Assembly (NCBI GenBank): GCA_964579245.1 | Contig: CAZOFY010000067.1 | Coordinates: 1 to 12,619, forward strand | DNA from: Firm-13 sp964579245 | Lineage (GTDB): Bacteria; Bacillota; Clostridia; Saccharofermentanales; Saccharofermentanaceae | Direction: 5' to 3' | Length of the DNA stretch: 12,619 bases | Part shown: positions 1 to 6,159 of the stretch, piece after piece | How the letters are laid out: every line of letters begins with the position of its first letter | How positions within the stretch are numbered: position 1 is the first letter of the stretch | Translations under genes and position numbers: made by a program | The notes under the pieces: model-generated | Told to the model about the DNA's origin: nothing | Seen by the model: only the letters and a program-made list of their open reading frames with translations | Databases searched by the model: none

Positions 1-89
1 ATTGCGTGGGTAATCAATGACGAATAACCACGTTATTGCTCATTGATGCACATACTTAAACCCCTTTTTCACCGATTTAGTCTGTGATC
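1..89 (-). repeat. Left end of 75-bp tandem array: one divergent 74-bp unit plus part of a canonical unit
   Basis: On the minus strand, 89-16 forms a 74-bp unit and 15-1 is the beginning of the next unit (GATTACCCACGCAAT). The unit shares GTATGTGCATCAATGAGCAA with the right-hand units, but its first 34 bases diverge from the canonical unit. Those 34 bases resemble the equally divergent first unit of the right copy (12287-12360, also 74 bp). The array continues beyond position 1, so its copy number is unknown. Confidence 0.8.
14..46. repeat. Hairpin within the left tandem-repeat unit
   Basis: TCAATGA (14-20) pairs perfectly with TCATTGA (40-46). Inside a 2x2 mismatch, AATAAC (23-28) pairs with GTTATT (32-37) around a 3-base loop. 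The right-array units fold the same way with an A-A mismatch in the outer arm. Function is unknown. Confidence 0.7.
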
Positions 90-95
90 ATCGAC

Positions 96-380
96 AAATG
101 GAGAATGCAAAGCCCTTTCCCCGAACTACGGTAAATCTCCTTAGAAAATATAACAACACCCAAAGGAATTCTCCTTCGAATGAATCGGTCCATTCAGGTT
201 GAAGGTGCCTTTGGCGTGATAAAAGAAGACAGCGAATTCCGAAGATTCCTGATGCGGGGAAATAAAAATGTCCGAACCGAATTCCTGCTGATGAGCATGG
301 GTTACAACATAAACAATCTCCATGCTAAAATTCAGGGAAACCGATGTCACCAGCTTCTTCACATGAAAGAAATCGCCTGA
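96..380 (+). pseudogene. C-terminal fragment of IS1182-type DDE transposase (N-terminus missing, internal stop)
   Basis: In frame from about 135 the translation reads SLENITTPKGILLRMNRS, then IQVEGAFGVIKED, then FRRFLMRGNKNVRTEFLL and YNINNLHAKIQ, ending at a TGA at 378-380. This is the conserved end of IS1182-type (DDE_Tnp_1_6-like) transposases. The Glu in IQVEGAF is the probable last acidic residue of the DDE triad. A TAA at 132-134 interrupts the frame where the right copy has CAA, so this is a nonsense change. The two Asp residues and the N-terminal DNA-binding region are absent because tandem repeats begin at 89. The remaining 66-residue open stretch starting at 180 is unlikely to be a functional gene. 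Confidence 0.75.
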
Positions 381-538
381 TTCCTGGTTTGAACAGTTAA
401 GCAAAAGCGTATCGCTGAATTTCCTGCGCCAAAACAAAAAGAATCCACAATAAGTGAATAAGAACCGCCTCCAGCGACCCTTTTGAAAGGTCACCGGAGG
501 TGGTTTCTCTTAAAACACATGAAAAGGGGCCTTGCTCC

Positions 539-559
539 AGTGATTCTTCAATCACTTTT
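539..559 (+). terminator. Stem-loop plus T4 just inside the left IS terminus
   Basis: AGTGATT (539-545), loop CTTC, AATCACT (550-556), followed by TTTT (556-559). It lies downstream of the transposase fragment in the transposase reading direction, so it may have been the element's terminator. The T-run is short. The right copy has the same stem with loop GATA in minus-strand terms, so the stem is conserved between copies. Confidence 0.45.
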
Positions 560-568
560 GCAACAGCC
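551..568 (-). repeat. Inner terminal inverted repeat of left IS relic
   Basis: The minus strand from 568 reads GGCTGTTGCAAAAGTGAT, identical to plus-strand 11808-11825. Sequence outside 568 does not match the sequence outside 11808, which sets the element boundary to within a base or two. GGCTGTTGCA-type ends are common in this IS group. Confidence 0.7.
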
Positions 569-599
569 CGTTTCCCATGTACTCCAAAGAAAATCATTG

Positions 600-1598
600 T
601 TATAGCTTGACCGGGGAGAAGGACAGATCGATGTCATACATCGGAATGATGGAAAAGGATCTCCCGGACAATGCGGTATGCCTGTTTTCTCTTGGGATCT
701 TACCAAACAGAAGAGTCGTGGCAAACAACTGCTGATACCGAAGCCTGGATCCGTTTTTTGTGTGAAAAAAACGATTGTATTGATTTCTTCCGTAATTGCC
801 GTCACCAAGGATTGGATGACCTAAATGAGCAAACTGCGCGCGGATCTGATGTGTTCGTCCGGTCACGAGCTCAACCTCGATCTCCGATACGTCCTCATTA
901 TCCGGACCGGCACCGTGAAGCGTTGAAAGGACACGGTAGCGCGTCACGATTGGCATGTCATTCTCTTCCGCGACATCATGGATAAAAACATTGCCGCGTG
1001 TCGGCTTTTCCAGAAAAGCGCGAATTTCCAACATGATTGTCTCATCAGCACATACGCAGGGATCACCGACGCTCGGTACGCCCCGGACAAGACATCGATA
1101 TCGCTTAGTGATCAGATTTTTCTTGAAAAGATCGATCGCATGCTCGAGGTTTTCCTTACCCTTGGCCAACATGACGAGTCCGCCTGTATTCATATCGATG
1201 CGGTGGCAAAGATCGATCGCAGGATCCTTCTGGTTCTTTCGGATTAAGTCAATCAGAGCGGGACCCTCCGTCCCTTTTCCGGAATGAACGGCAAGTCCCT
1301 GGCGCTTGTTTACGACAAGAATACGGTCTGTTTCCGAGACGATCTTGTAATCGGCCAGATCAGACGGCAAGCCCGCAGACGGTGCTTTGCGAGTGAAATA
1401 CTCGTCCGGTATCCATAATTCGACGATATCTCCCGTAAAAACCTCAATATCCTCGTTGATCCGCTTGCTGTTTACCCGGATATCCTTTTTCTTCAACGCT
1501 TTTTGTAAGACCTGCGGAGTTAATGTGTCAAACTCCGAAATCGCCGCGCGTACGACGTGCTTTCCGTTTTTATCTGCTTGGATGGTGAAACTTTTCAT
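600..1598 (-). CDS. RluA-family pseudouridine synthase (S4 domain), RluC/RluD-like
   Basis: Converts uridine to pseudouridine in RNA, most likely 23S rRNA. The 332-residue length fits the family. An S4-like RNA-binding region spans about residues 15-65 (LQKALKKKDIRVNSKRI, then GDIVELWIP). The catalytic signature HRIDMNTGGLVMLAK has the predicted nucleophile Asp135. The second family motif, GRTHQIRAQFAHLGHPILGD, is at about 247-266, followed by a YQQLFATTLLF segment near 289-299 typical of the C-terminal part. The ATG at 1598 is preceded by GCGGAAAG at about 8 bases, and an extended -10 lies further upstream. It diverges from ddl, and its stop codon is 31 bp from the left IS terminus. The family is certain, but RluB/C/D-type specificity and the exact target uridine cannot be set from sequence, so no symbol is given. 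Confidence 0.92.
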   Translation of the reverse strand: MKSFTIQADKNGKHVVRAAISEFDTLTPQVLQKALKKKDIRVNSKRINEDIEVFTGDIVELWIPDEYFTRKAPSAGLPSDLADYKIVSETDRILVVNKRQGLAVHSGKGTEGPALIDLIRKNQKDPAIDLCHRIDMNTGGLVMLAKGKENLEHAIDLFKKNLITKRYRCLVRGVPSVGDPCVCADETIMLEIRAFLEKPTRGNVFIHDVAEENDMPIVTRYRVLSTLHGAGPDNEDVSEIEVELVTGRTHQIRAQFAHLGHPILGDGNYGRNQYNRFFHTKNGSRLRYQQLFATTLLFGKIPRENRHTALSGRSFSIIPMYDIDLSFSPVKL

Positions 1599-1690
1599 AT
1601 GCTGTTCTTTCCGCCCTCTTATAATCGGGCATATTTCTGCATCTGGTCAAAAGAACCGATGCGTTCAGGCTGTACGAGTTTTGCCGTTAC

Positions 1691-1699
1691 ATTTTACCA
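1691..1699 (-). promoter_or_regulatory. Candidate extended -10 promoter for the pseudouridine synthase
   Basis: The minus strand reads TGGTAAAAT, an extended -10 (TGN-TAAAAT), about 93 bases before the synthase ATG. No good -35 is seen at 16-18 bp. It lies in one arm of an inverted repeat whose other arm forms the matching ddl promoter. Confidence 0.45.
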
Positions 1700-1758
1700 T
1701 CGATCACTGTGAATTCGGAGAACTTTCGGTCAAAAAATGTGTCTCTGCCGAGTTTTCA

Positions 1759-1767
1759 TGGTAAAAT
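1759..1767 (+). promoter_or_regulatory. Candidate extended -10 promoter for ddl
   Basis: TGGTAAAAT resembles an extended -10 (TGN plus TAAAAT), about 75 bases before the ddl ATG. No convincing -35 hexamer lies at 17 bp, which fits extended -10 promoters. It is the likely promoter of the ddl-murI-DUF1934 group. Confidence 0.5.
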
Positions 1768-1782
1768 GTTACTCGATTTACA

Positions 1783-1802
1783 CCTGGAATGGGTTTTCCA
1801 GG
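1783..1802 (+). other. Hairpin in the ddl leader
   Basis: CCTGGAA (1783-1789) pairs perfectly with TTCCAGG (1796-1802) around a 6-base loop. It would sit near the 5' end of an mRNA starting from the extended -10 and ends about 28 bases before the GGAGG ribosome site. No T-run follows, so it is not a terminator. An mRNA-stabilising or regulatory role is only a guess. Confidence 0.5.
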
Positions 1803-1841
1803 ATTGCGAATGACTCCGCAACAATACTTGGAGGAATATCT

Positions 1842-2936
1842 ATGGCTAAGAAGATTCTTGTTCTTTTCGGTGGGGTTTCAACGGAGCACTTGATTTCCTG
1901 TCGTTCGGCATACAATATTATCACCGGGTTACGCAAGGCCGGATTCCGAGTGATCCGGACCGGTATCACGAAGGATGGGCGATGGGGAAGATTTGACGGA
2001 CCGGATGAAGATATTCTGAATATGAAATGGGAAGAAAAACTCGTTTTCTCATCTTGCTCCGACGGCGGTCCTCTTTCCGTGAAGGATTTTCTTGTCGCTG
2101 CGGCCGGCGGGATCCAGCCGGACGTGGTTTTTCCGGCCGTTCATGGTATCAACTGCGAGGACGGTGCCTTACAAGGGTTTCTTGAGCTTTGCGGATTGCC
2201 TTATGTCGGTTCGGGAGTTCTTGCATCTGCCATATTGATGGATAAGCTTTGTGCAAAGAGAGTTTTCAGCCGGGCACGTATACCGCAATGCAAATTCACA
2301 TCGGCAACAAGAACAGAGATACAGAAGGACATACATGCTGTGGCCCGTGAGGTCGCTGAGGCTGTCGGATTACCTTGCTTTCTCAAGCCCTCCAACGGAG
2401 GATCGTCCGTCGGAACGATGAAGGCAAACACATTGCCTGAGCTTGTTCTTGCATTGCGGGAAGTTTCTTTGTACGACTGCACTGTTTTAATCGAGGAATA
2501 TGTTCATGCAAGAGAAATAGAGGTTGCAGTCATGGGCAACGAGAAGCCTTTGGCCTCAGTCGCCGGAGAAATCGCAACAGATGACAGCGTTCCGTTCTAT
2601 GACTATCAGACAAAATACTTCAGCGCATCCGGGGCAAGCGTCTACTTGCCCGCGCAGATTGATGAGGACCTTATGAAGCGAGTAAGACGGCTTGCTGTCA
2701 AGGCATACAAAATATCCGGAGCAAAAGGATTGAGTCGCGTGGATTTTTTCCTGGATAAGGTGAACGGAGCTTTGTATCTCAATGAAATCAATACCCTGCC
2801 CGGGTTTACGGCGATCAGCTTGTTTCCTAAGGCTTGGGAGGCTTCCGGTGTTCCGCTGGATAAACTGATGAACAGATTGGTTAAATACGCTTGCGCCGAG
2901 TACGAGAGCAAGAAGCGTGTGGAGAGTATCGACTGA
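1842..2936 (+). CDS. ddl: D-alanine--D-alanine ligase
   Basis: ATP-dependent cytoplasmic ligase that joins two D-Ala for the peptidoglycan stem peptide. The protein has 364 residues with the ATP-grasp layout. LFGGVSTEHLISCRSA holds Glu15 of the first substrate site. HGINCEDGALQGF at about 101-113 and PCFLKPSNGGSSVG (178-191) form the middle and nucleotide-loop regions. FYDYQTKY (252-259) is the omega-loop tyrosine motif of D-Ala-D-Ala enzymes, unlike the D-lactate type. RVDFF with Asp301, and NEINTLPGF with Glu315 and Asn317, are predicted metal ligands. The ATG at 1842 was chosen because GGAGG (1830-1834) is 7 bases upstream and the family N-terminus starts there. An in-frame ATG at 1737 would add 35 unrelated residues. 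The stop overlaps the murI start (TGATG). Confidence 0.96.
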   Translation: MAKKILVLFGGVSTEHLISCRSAYNIITGLRKAGFRVIRTGITKDGRWGRFDGPDEDILNMKWEEKLVFSSCSDGGPLSVKDFLVAAAGGIQPDVVFPAVHGINCEDGALQGFLELCGLPYVGSGVLASAILMDKLCAKRVFSRARIPQCKFTSATRTEIQKDIHAVAREVAEAVGLPCFLKPSNGGSSVGTMKANTLPELVLALREVSLYDCTVLIEEYVHAREIEVAVMGNEKPLASVAGEIATDDSVPFYDYQTKYFSASGASVYLPAQIDEDLMKRVRRLAVKAYKISGAKGLSRVDFFLDKVNGALYLNEINTLPGFTAISLFPKAWEASGVPLDKLMNRLVKYACAEYESKKRVESID

Positions 2937-3820
2937 TGGATGTTTGTATGAAATCGGATCGGAGTGCGTTTGACAATCGACCAATCGGAGTCTTTGATTC
3001 CGGTATCGGGGGAATGACGGTTTTACGAGAAATATGGGAGGCCTTGCCGAATGAGAGCACGGTCTATTTTGGCGATTGCGGTCGAACTCCATACGGTACC
3101 AAATCCCACGATACCATCGTGACTTATTCCCTGCAGGATATGCGATTCTTGCTTCGCCAGGACGTCAAGATGATTGTAATTGCCTGCAGTACGGCAAGTG
3201 CCCATGCTTTCGACGCTGTTCGTCTCGAGGCTAAAGTTCCGGTGGTAGAGGTAATCACTCCCGGGGCAGAAGAAGCGGTAAGAATCACGAAGAACGGACG
3301 TATCGGCGTAGCGGCGACGCGTGCAACAGTATCAAGCGGCATCTATCATCAGGTGATTTCTGAAGCGGCGTCTTCGCTCATTTCGAAAGGCGAGAATGTT
3401 GATGCTTTGCGACAAGTATATATCGAAGAGTCGGCCTGTCCCCTGTTTGTTTCGTTGGCAGAGGAAGGCTGGTGGGATAATCAAATCGCACGGTTGACGG
3501 CAGAAGCCTATTTATCCTCTCTGAAAAGCAATGACATCGATACCTTGGTGCTTGGCTGCACGCACTATCCGCTCCTTTCGAAAATTATCGCGGAGGTCAT
3601 GGGAGATCATGTTCGACTCGTCAATTCGGGAGTCAGTGTTGCTTCGAAGATCAAACCGCTCCTGCAAAGCCGCAATATGCAGGCTGAGGAGGGTAGGGAT
3701 CAGACGAGACTGTTTTACACCAGCGATGACCCGGAGCGGTTTGACCGTGTGACGGCACCGTTTCTCGGCAGTGATCAGGTGATCGGTGCCAGACATGTAC
3801 GGGTCGAAGATTATGCGTGA
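2936..3820 (+). CDS. murI: Glutamate racemase
   Basis: Interconverts L- and D-glutamate without cofactor; D-Glu is the second stem-peptide residue. The protein has 294 residues. IGVFDSGIGGMTVL (17-30) is the N-terminal signature and FGDCGRTPYGTKS (45-57) the substrate loop. Catalytic Cys84 is in ACSTASAHA (most homologues have ACNTASA), and the second catalytic Cys208 is in LGCTHYPLL. The ATG at 2936 shares a base with the ddl stop and has GGAGAG (2921-2926) 9 bases upstream. A second ATG at 2948 is possible and would remove four residues. Pairing with ddl makes a small D-amino-acid operon for the cell wall. Confidence 0.96.
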   Translation: MDVCMKSDRSAFDNRPIGVFDSGIGGMTVLREIWEALPNESTVYFGDCGRTPYGTKSHDTIVTYSLQDMRFLLRQDVKMIVIACSTASAHAFDAVRLEAKVPVVEVITPGAEEAVRITKNGRIGVAATRATVSSGIYHQVISEAASSLISKGENVDALRQVYIEESACPLFVSLAEEGWWDNQIARLTAEAYLSSLKSNDIDTLVLGCTHYPLLSKIIAEVMGDHVRLVNSGVSVASKIKPLLQSRNMQAEEGRDQTRLFYTSDDPERFDRVTAPFLGSDQVIGARHVRVEDYA

Positions 3821-4286
3821 CCAGTCCGATCAAGATCTGCAGATGCGGTCTGTAAACATTCAAATACAAAGCGGACTGTTTGATTCAGCCAAGAAGAGCT
3901 ATGCCGGCACACTCGCCGGCGGATCGGACGGGTTCATCCTTTCCTGGACACAGCCCTCCGATGAGAAGGATGAGCCCGCTTCAGAGTACCGCATGACATA
4001 TCTAAAATCCCGGGAGCAGCTTATGTTGGAACGGTCCGGTTCCGGCAAGCTGGATCTTTGCTTTCAGAAAGAATCTACGACAACAGGGTATTTGACGATT
4101 CCGCAAGGCCAAATGGTCATGGAGATCCGGACGCTGAGTATGACCATTCCGGATTTTCCCGAAGTTGCGGGCGCTTCAGAGGGTTGTGCCGGATATGAAC
4201 TGGTTTTGTGCTATCAATTGCTTTTCCGGGGGGCTGACCCGACCGAAAATCGGCTGTCCATGAAAATTGCTCTTGAAACTGAATAG
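3813..4286 (+). CDS. DUF1934 family protein (YwiB-like), function unknown
   Basis: 157 residues, predicted mostly beta-strand, matching the DUF1934/YwiB pattern: an N-terminal VNIQIQSG strand, central YRMTYLKS and LMLERSGSGKLDLCF strands, TTTGYLTIPQGQMVMEIRT, and a final YELVLCYQLLF plus LSMKIALETE. No catalytic residues can be named and there is no signal peptide. The start at 3813 overlaps the end of murI by 8 bases, and the ribosome site is weak. In-frame ATGs at 3786 and 3795 lie deeper in murI, and one at 3843 would shorten the N-terminus by ten residues, so the start is uncertain. It is the third gene of the ddl group, but that gives no clear functional hint. Confidence 0.75.
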   Translation: MRDQSDQDLQMRSVNIQIQSGLFDSAKKSYAGTLAGGSDGFILSWTQPSDEKDEPASEYRMTYLKSREQLMLERSGSGKLDLCFQKESTTTGYLTIPQGQMVMEIRTLSMTIPDFPEVAGASEGCAGYELVLCYQLLFRGADPTENRLSMKIALETE

Positions 4287-4322
4287 AAACCGATATAAAA
4301 TACAAATACTTGTGTTAATGTC

Positions 4323-4352
4323 TTGACAAAGTGCGGTTCTATATATGATAAT
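4323..4352 (+). promoter_or_regulatory. Sigma-A type promoter for rpmF
   Basis: TTGACA (4323-4328), 18-bp spacer, GATAAT (4347-4352). The -35 is a perfect consensus and the -10 has one mismatch. It leaves a leader of about 75 bases before rpmF. This is the best promoter in the window, as expected for a ribosomal protein gene. Confidence 0.75.
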
Positions 4353-4433
4353 ATCATTCGCGCCTTTAGACGATAAGTGTGGCGTCGATGATTGTCGGCG
4401 GTGATGTCGACAGGTTACTGATGGAGGTGGAAC

Positions 4434-4619
4434 ATGGCAAATCCTAAGCGTAAGTGGTCAAAGGCAAGAACTTCCCGTCATAGAAGTGCGTGGAAGCTTG
4501 GTCTGCCCGGACTCGTAGAATGCCCTCAGTGCCATACAAAGATGCTGCGCCATAAGGTCTGCAAGACCTGCGGGTATCTGGATGGCAAGGAAATTGTTAA
4601 GATCGAAGAAACAGCCTGA
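4434..4619 (+). CDS. rpmF: 50S ribosomal protein L32
   Basis: Small basic protein of the large ribosomal subunit, 61 residues. The N-terminus ANPKRKWSKARTSRHRSAW is the lysine/arginine-rich L32 tail. LPGLVECPQCHTKMLRHKVC and KTCG form a zinc ribbon with Cys30, Cys33, Cys43 and Cys46 all present, so this is the zinc-binding (C+) form. GGAGGTGG (4423-4430) precedes the ATG. It has its own promoter and terminator and so is probably transcribed alone. The DUF177 (yceD) gene often found just before rpmF is not here; DUF1934 takes that position. Confidence 0.97.
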   Translation: MANPKRKWSKARTSRHRSAWKLGLPGLVECPQCHTKMLRHKVCKTCGYLDGKEIVKIEETA

Positions 4620-4651
4620 TTCCGGCTGGACACGACGAATTACAAGAACGG

Positions 4652-4689
4652 CGGTGCAGATTCTACTAAGGAATGGGCACCGTTTTTTT
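4652..4689 (+). terminator. Rho-independent terminator after rpmF
   Basis: CGGTGC (4652-4657) pairs with GCACCG (4677-4682). An inner ATTC/GAAT stem (4660-4663 with 4671-4674) lies across a 2x2 mismatch. Seven T follow at 4683-4689. It separates rpmF from the next operon. Confidence 0.85.
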
Positions 4690-4734
4690 ATCCGTTTTTC
4701 ATGACGGAGCCAAGGATCACTGGAGGACAGGCGT

Positions 4735-6159
4735 TTGACGGCCGGACAGGAAGACCTGCGGAAAATTTCCGCGGTTACGGAAAACAGTATCGCTGATGAA
4801 CTCGGGATCGTGCCTGGAGATATTTTAATCTCTATTGACGGCCGGGAGGTGGTCGATGTTTTCGATTACCGTATCCGAATGGCGGCCGAAGAGCTGACCG
4901 TCATGTTTCTTCTGGCGGACAAGACCTATCTTGAAGCACTTGTGGAGAAGGACGAGGATGAGGATCTGGGCCTGAGTTTTGAGGAGCCCTTGATGGATTC
5001 TTGTATGTCCTGCAGGAACAAGTGCTTGTTTTGCTTTATTGACCAGCTTCCGAAGGGCATGAGGAAGACTCTCTACTTCAAGGATGATGACTTGCGGATG
5101 TCCTTTCTGACAGGGAATTATGTCACGTTGACCAATCTGTCCGATCAGGAGTTTGATAGGATCCTGTCCTATCACTTATCACCGATGAACGTTTCTGTGC
5201 ACGCGACTGACCCAGAGGTCCGCGTCCGTATGATGAAGAATCCGAATGCGAAGGATCTGATGAAGCGTTTGCATAAGATCATTGAGAGCGGGATTTCGCT
5301 CAATTGTCAGATCGTTCTTTGCCCCGGCATCAATGATGGAGAGGTCTTGGAGAGGACACTTACAGATTTATCCTCGCTTGGCCCGCAACTATTATCCATT
5401 GCTGTCGTTCCGGTCGGAATCACGAAGTTTCGAGACGAGAACAATCTTTATGCACTCAAGCCTTACGATCAGGAAACGGCGTCCGGTGTTTTGAAAATTG
5501 TCACCCGGTGGCAGAGAACTTTCATGAAAACACGCGGGAAGCGCCTTTTCTTTGCAGCTGATGAATTCTATCTTCGTGCGGGTGCCGGGATTCCTGCAGC
5601 CTTTATGTATGAAGGCTTCCCTCAGCTTGAAAACGGTGTCGGTATGCTGTCGGACTTTATGCGGGAGATGAGGAAGGGATTGCTCAAACGAAGCAGGAGA
5701 GTCACGACAAATAGCACAAACATTGATAGGGGTAGACAGAGGATTTTCGTGCTAACCGGAGTAGATGCGGCAAACACACTGAATTTGTTTGCGGAACGCA
5801 TTTCACTGCTTTATAATGTCACATTGGAAGTCCATGCGGTCCGGAATCGATTTTTCGGTGATTTGATCACAGTTTCGGGACTTCTTACGGGAAGCGATCT
5901 TGCTTCGGCTATTGAAGAGCTGCGAGAGCGGAGAAATGAATCGCCCGATCTGGTTATGATCGCGGATTGCATGCTGAAATCTGATGAGGATATTTTTCTC
6001 GATGATATGACATTAGAACAATTTGAGCAAAGAATACAGGTTCCGGTCTGCGTTTGCCATGCATCCGGAGCAGGCCTTCTTGATTCTCTTGACCAAGTAA
6101 CAAACCGATTCCTAAGCCGCCGGCGGCCAAATGCCGGGCAGAAGGAGGAGAACGCATGA
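4735..6159 (+). CDS. PDZ / radical-SAM DUF512 family protein, function unknown
   Basis: 474 residues. Residues about 10-60 resemble a PDZ domain (ADELGIVPGDILISIDGREV). The iron-sulfur motif CRNKCLFCF supplies a CX3CX2C triad, Cys93, Cys97 and Cys100, as in radical-SAM enzymes, followed by IDQLPKGMR and FKDDDLRMSFLTGNYVTLTNL typical of DUF512 proteins. The C-terminal DUF512 region includes NRFFGDLITVSGLLTGSD. It presumably holds a 4Fe-4S cluster and cleaves S-adenosylmethionine, but the substrate is not known for the family. The start is TTG, supported by GGAGG (4722-4726) 8 bases upstream and by the conserved N-terminus. The stop overlaps the der start (ATGA), so it is translationally coupled to a ribosome-assembly GTPase. 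Confidence 0.88.
   Translation: MTAGQEDLRKISAVTENSIADELGIVPGDILISIDGREVVDVFDYRIRMAAEELTVMFLLADKTYLEALVEKDEDEDLGLSFEEPLMDSCMSCRNKCLFCFIDQLPKGMRKTLYFKDDDLRMSFLTGNYVTLTNLSDQEFDRILSYHLSPMNVSVHATDPEVRVRMMKNPNAKDLMKRLHKIIESGISLNCQIVLCPGINDGEVLERTLTDLSSLGPQLLSIAVVPVGITKFRDENNLYALKPYDQETASGVLKIVTRWQRTFMKTRGKRLFFAADEFYLRAGAGIPAAFMYEGFPQLENGVGMLSDFMREMRKGLLKRSRRVTTNSTNIDRGRQRIFVLTGVDAANTLNLFAERISLLYNVTLEVHAVRNRFFGDLITVSGLLTGSDLASAIEELRERRNESPDLVMIADCMLKSDEDIFLDDMTLEQFEQRIQVPVCVCHASGAGLLDSLDQVTNRFLSRRRPNAGQKEENA

Larger units (their letters stand above)
1..568 (+). mobile_element. Left copy of IS1182-type relic with tandem-repeat tail (truncated by window)
   Basis: This is the left member of an inverted pair; its mate is at 11808-12619. 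Read on the minus strand from 568 leftward, it begins with GGCTGTTGCAAAA, followed by a small hairpin, then the 3' region and C-terminal coding part of a DDE transposase up to about 90, then repeat units that reach the window edge. Only the inner terminal end is visible, so target-site duplication and the outer end cannot be judged. By eye roughly four in five bases match the right copy, so the copies are old or came from diverged parents. The IS1182 assignment rests on the transposase C-terminus; the rest is inference. Confidence 0.75.
1686..1772. repeat. 15-bp near-perfect inverted repeat in the divergent synthase/ddl region
   Basis: GTTACATTTTACCAT (1686-1700) and ATGGTAAAATGTTAC (1758-1772) are inverted complements with one mismatch in 15, separated by 57 bp. 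Each arm holds a TGGTAAAAT extended -10 pointing outward. The arms may simply be two similar promoters, or a shared regulator site overlapping both. Confidence 0.6.

Noticed and set aside
141..494. 117-residue minus-strand open frame over the left relic
   Set aside because: It is antisense to the recognisable transposase C-terminus and matches no family I know. The corresponding frame in the right copy is broken.
397..597. 66-residue minus-strand open frame crossing the left terminus
   Set aside because: It spans the element boundary and the synthase gap with no ribosome site and no conserved counterpart.
1737..1841. 35-residue N-terminal extension of Ddl
   Set aside because: It crosses the predicted promoter and leader, lacks a ribosome site, and the family N-terminus begins at the ATG at 1842 with GGAGG upstream.
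2556..3092. 178-residue minus-strand open frame over ddl/murI
   Set aside because: It is antisense to two intact enzymes and shows no recognisable domain.
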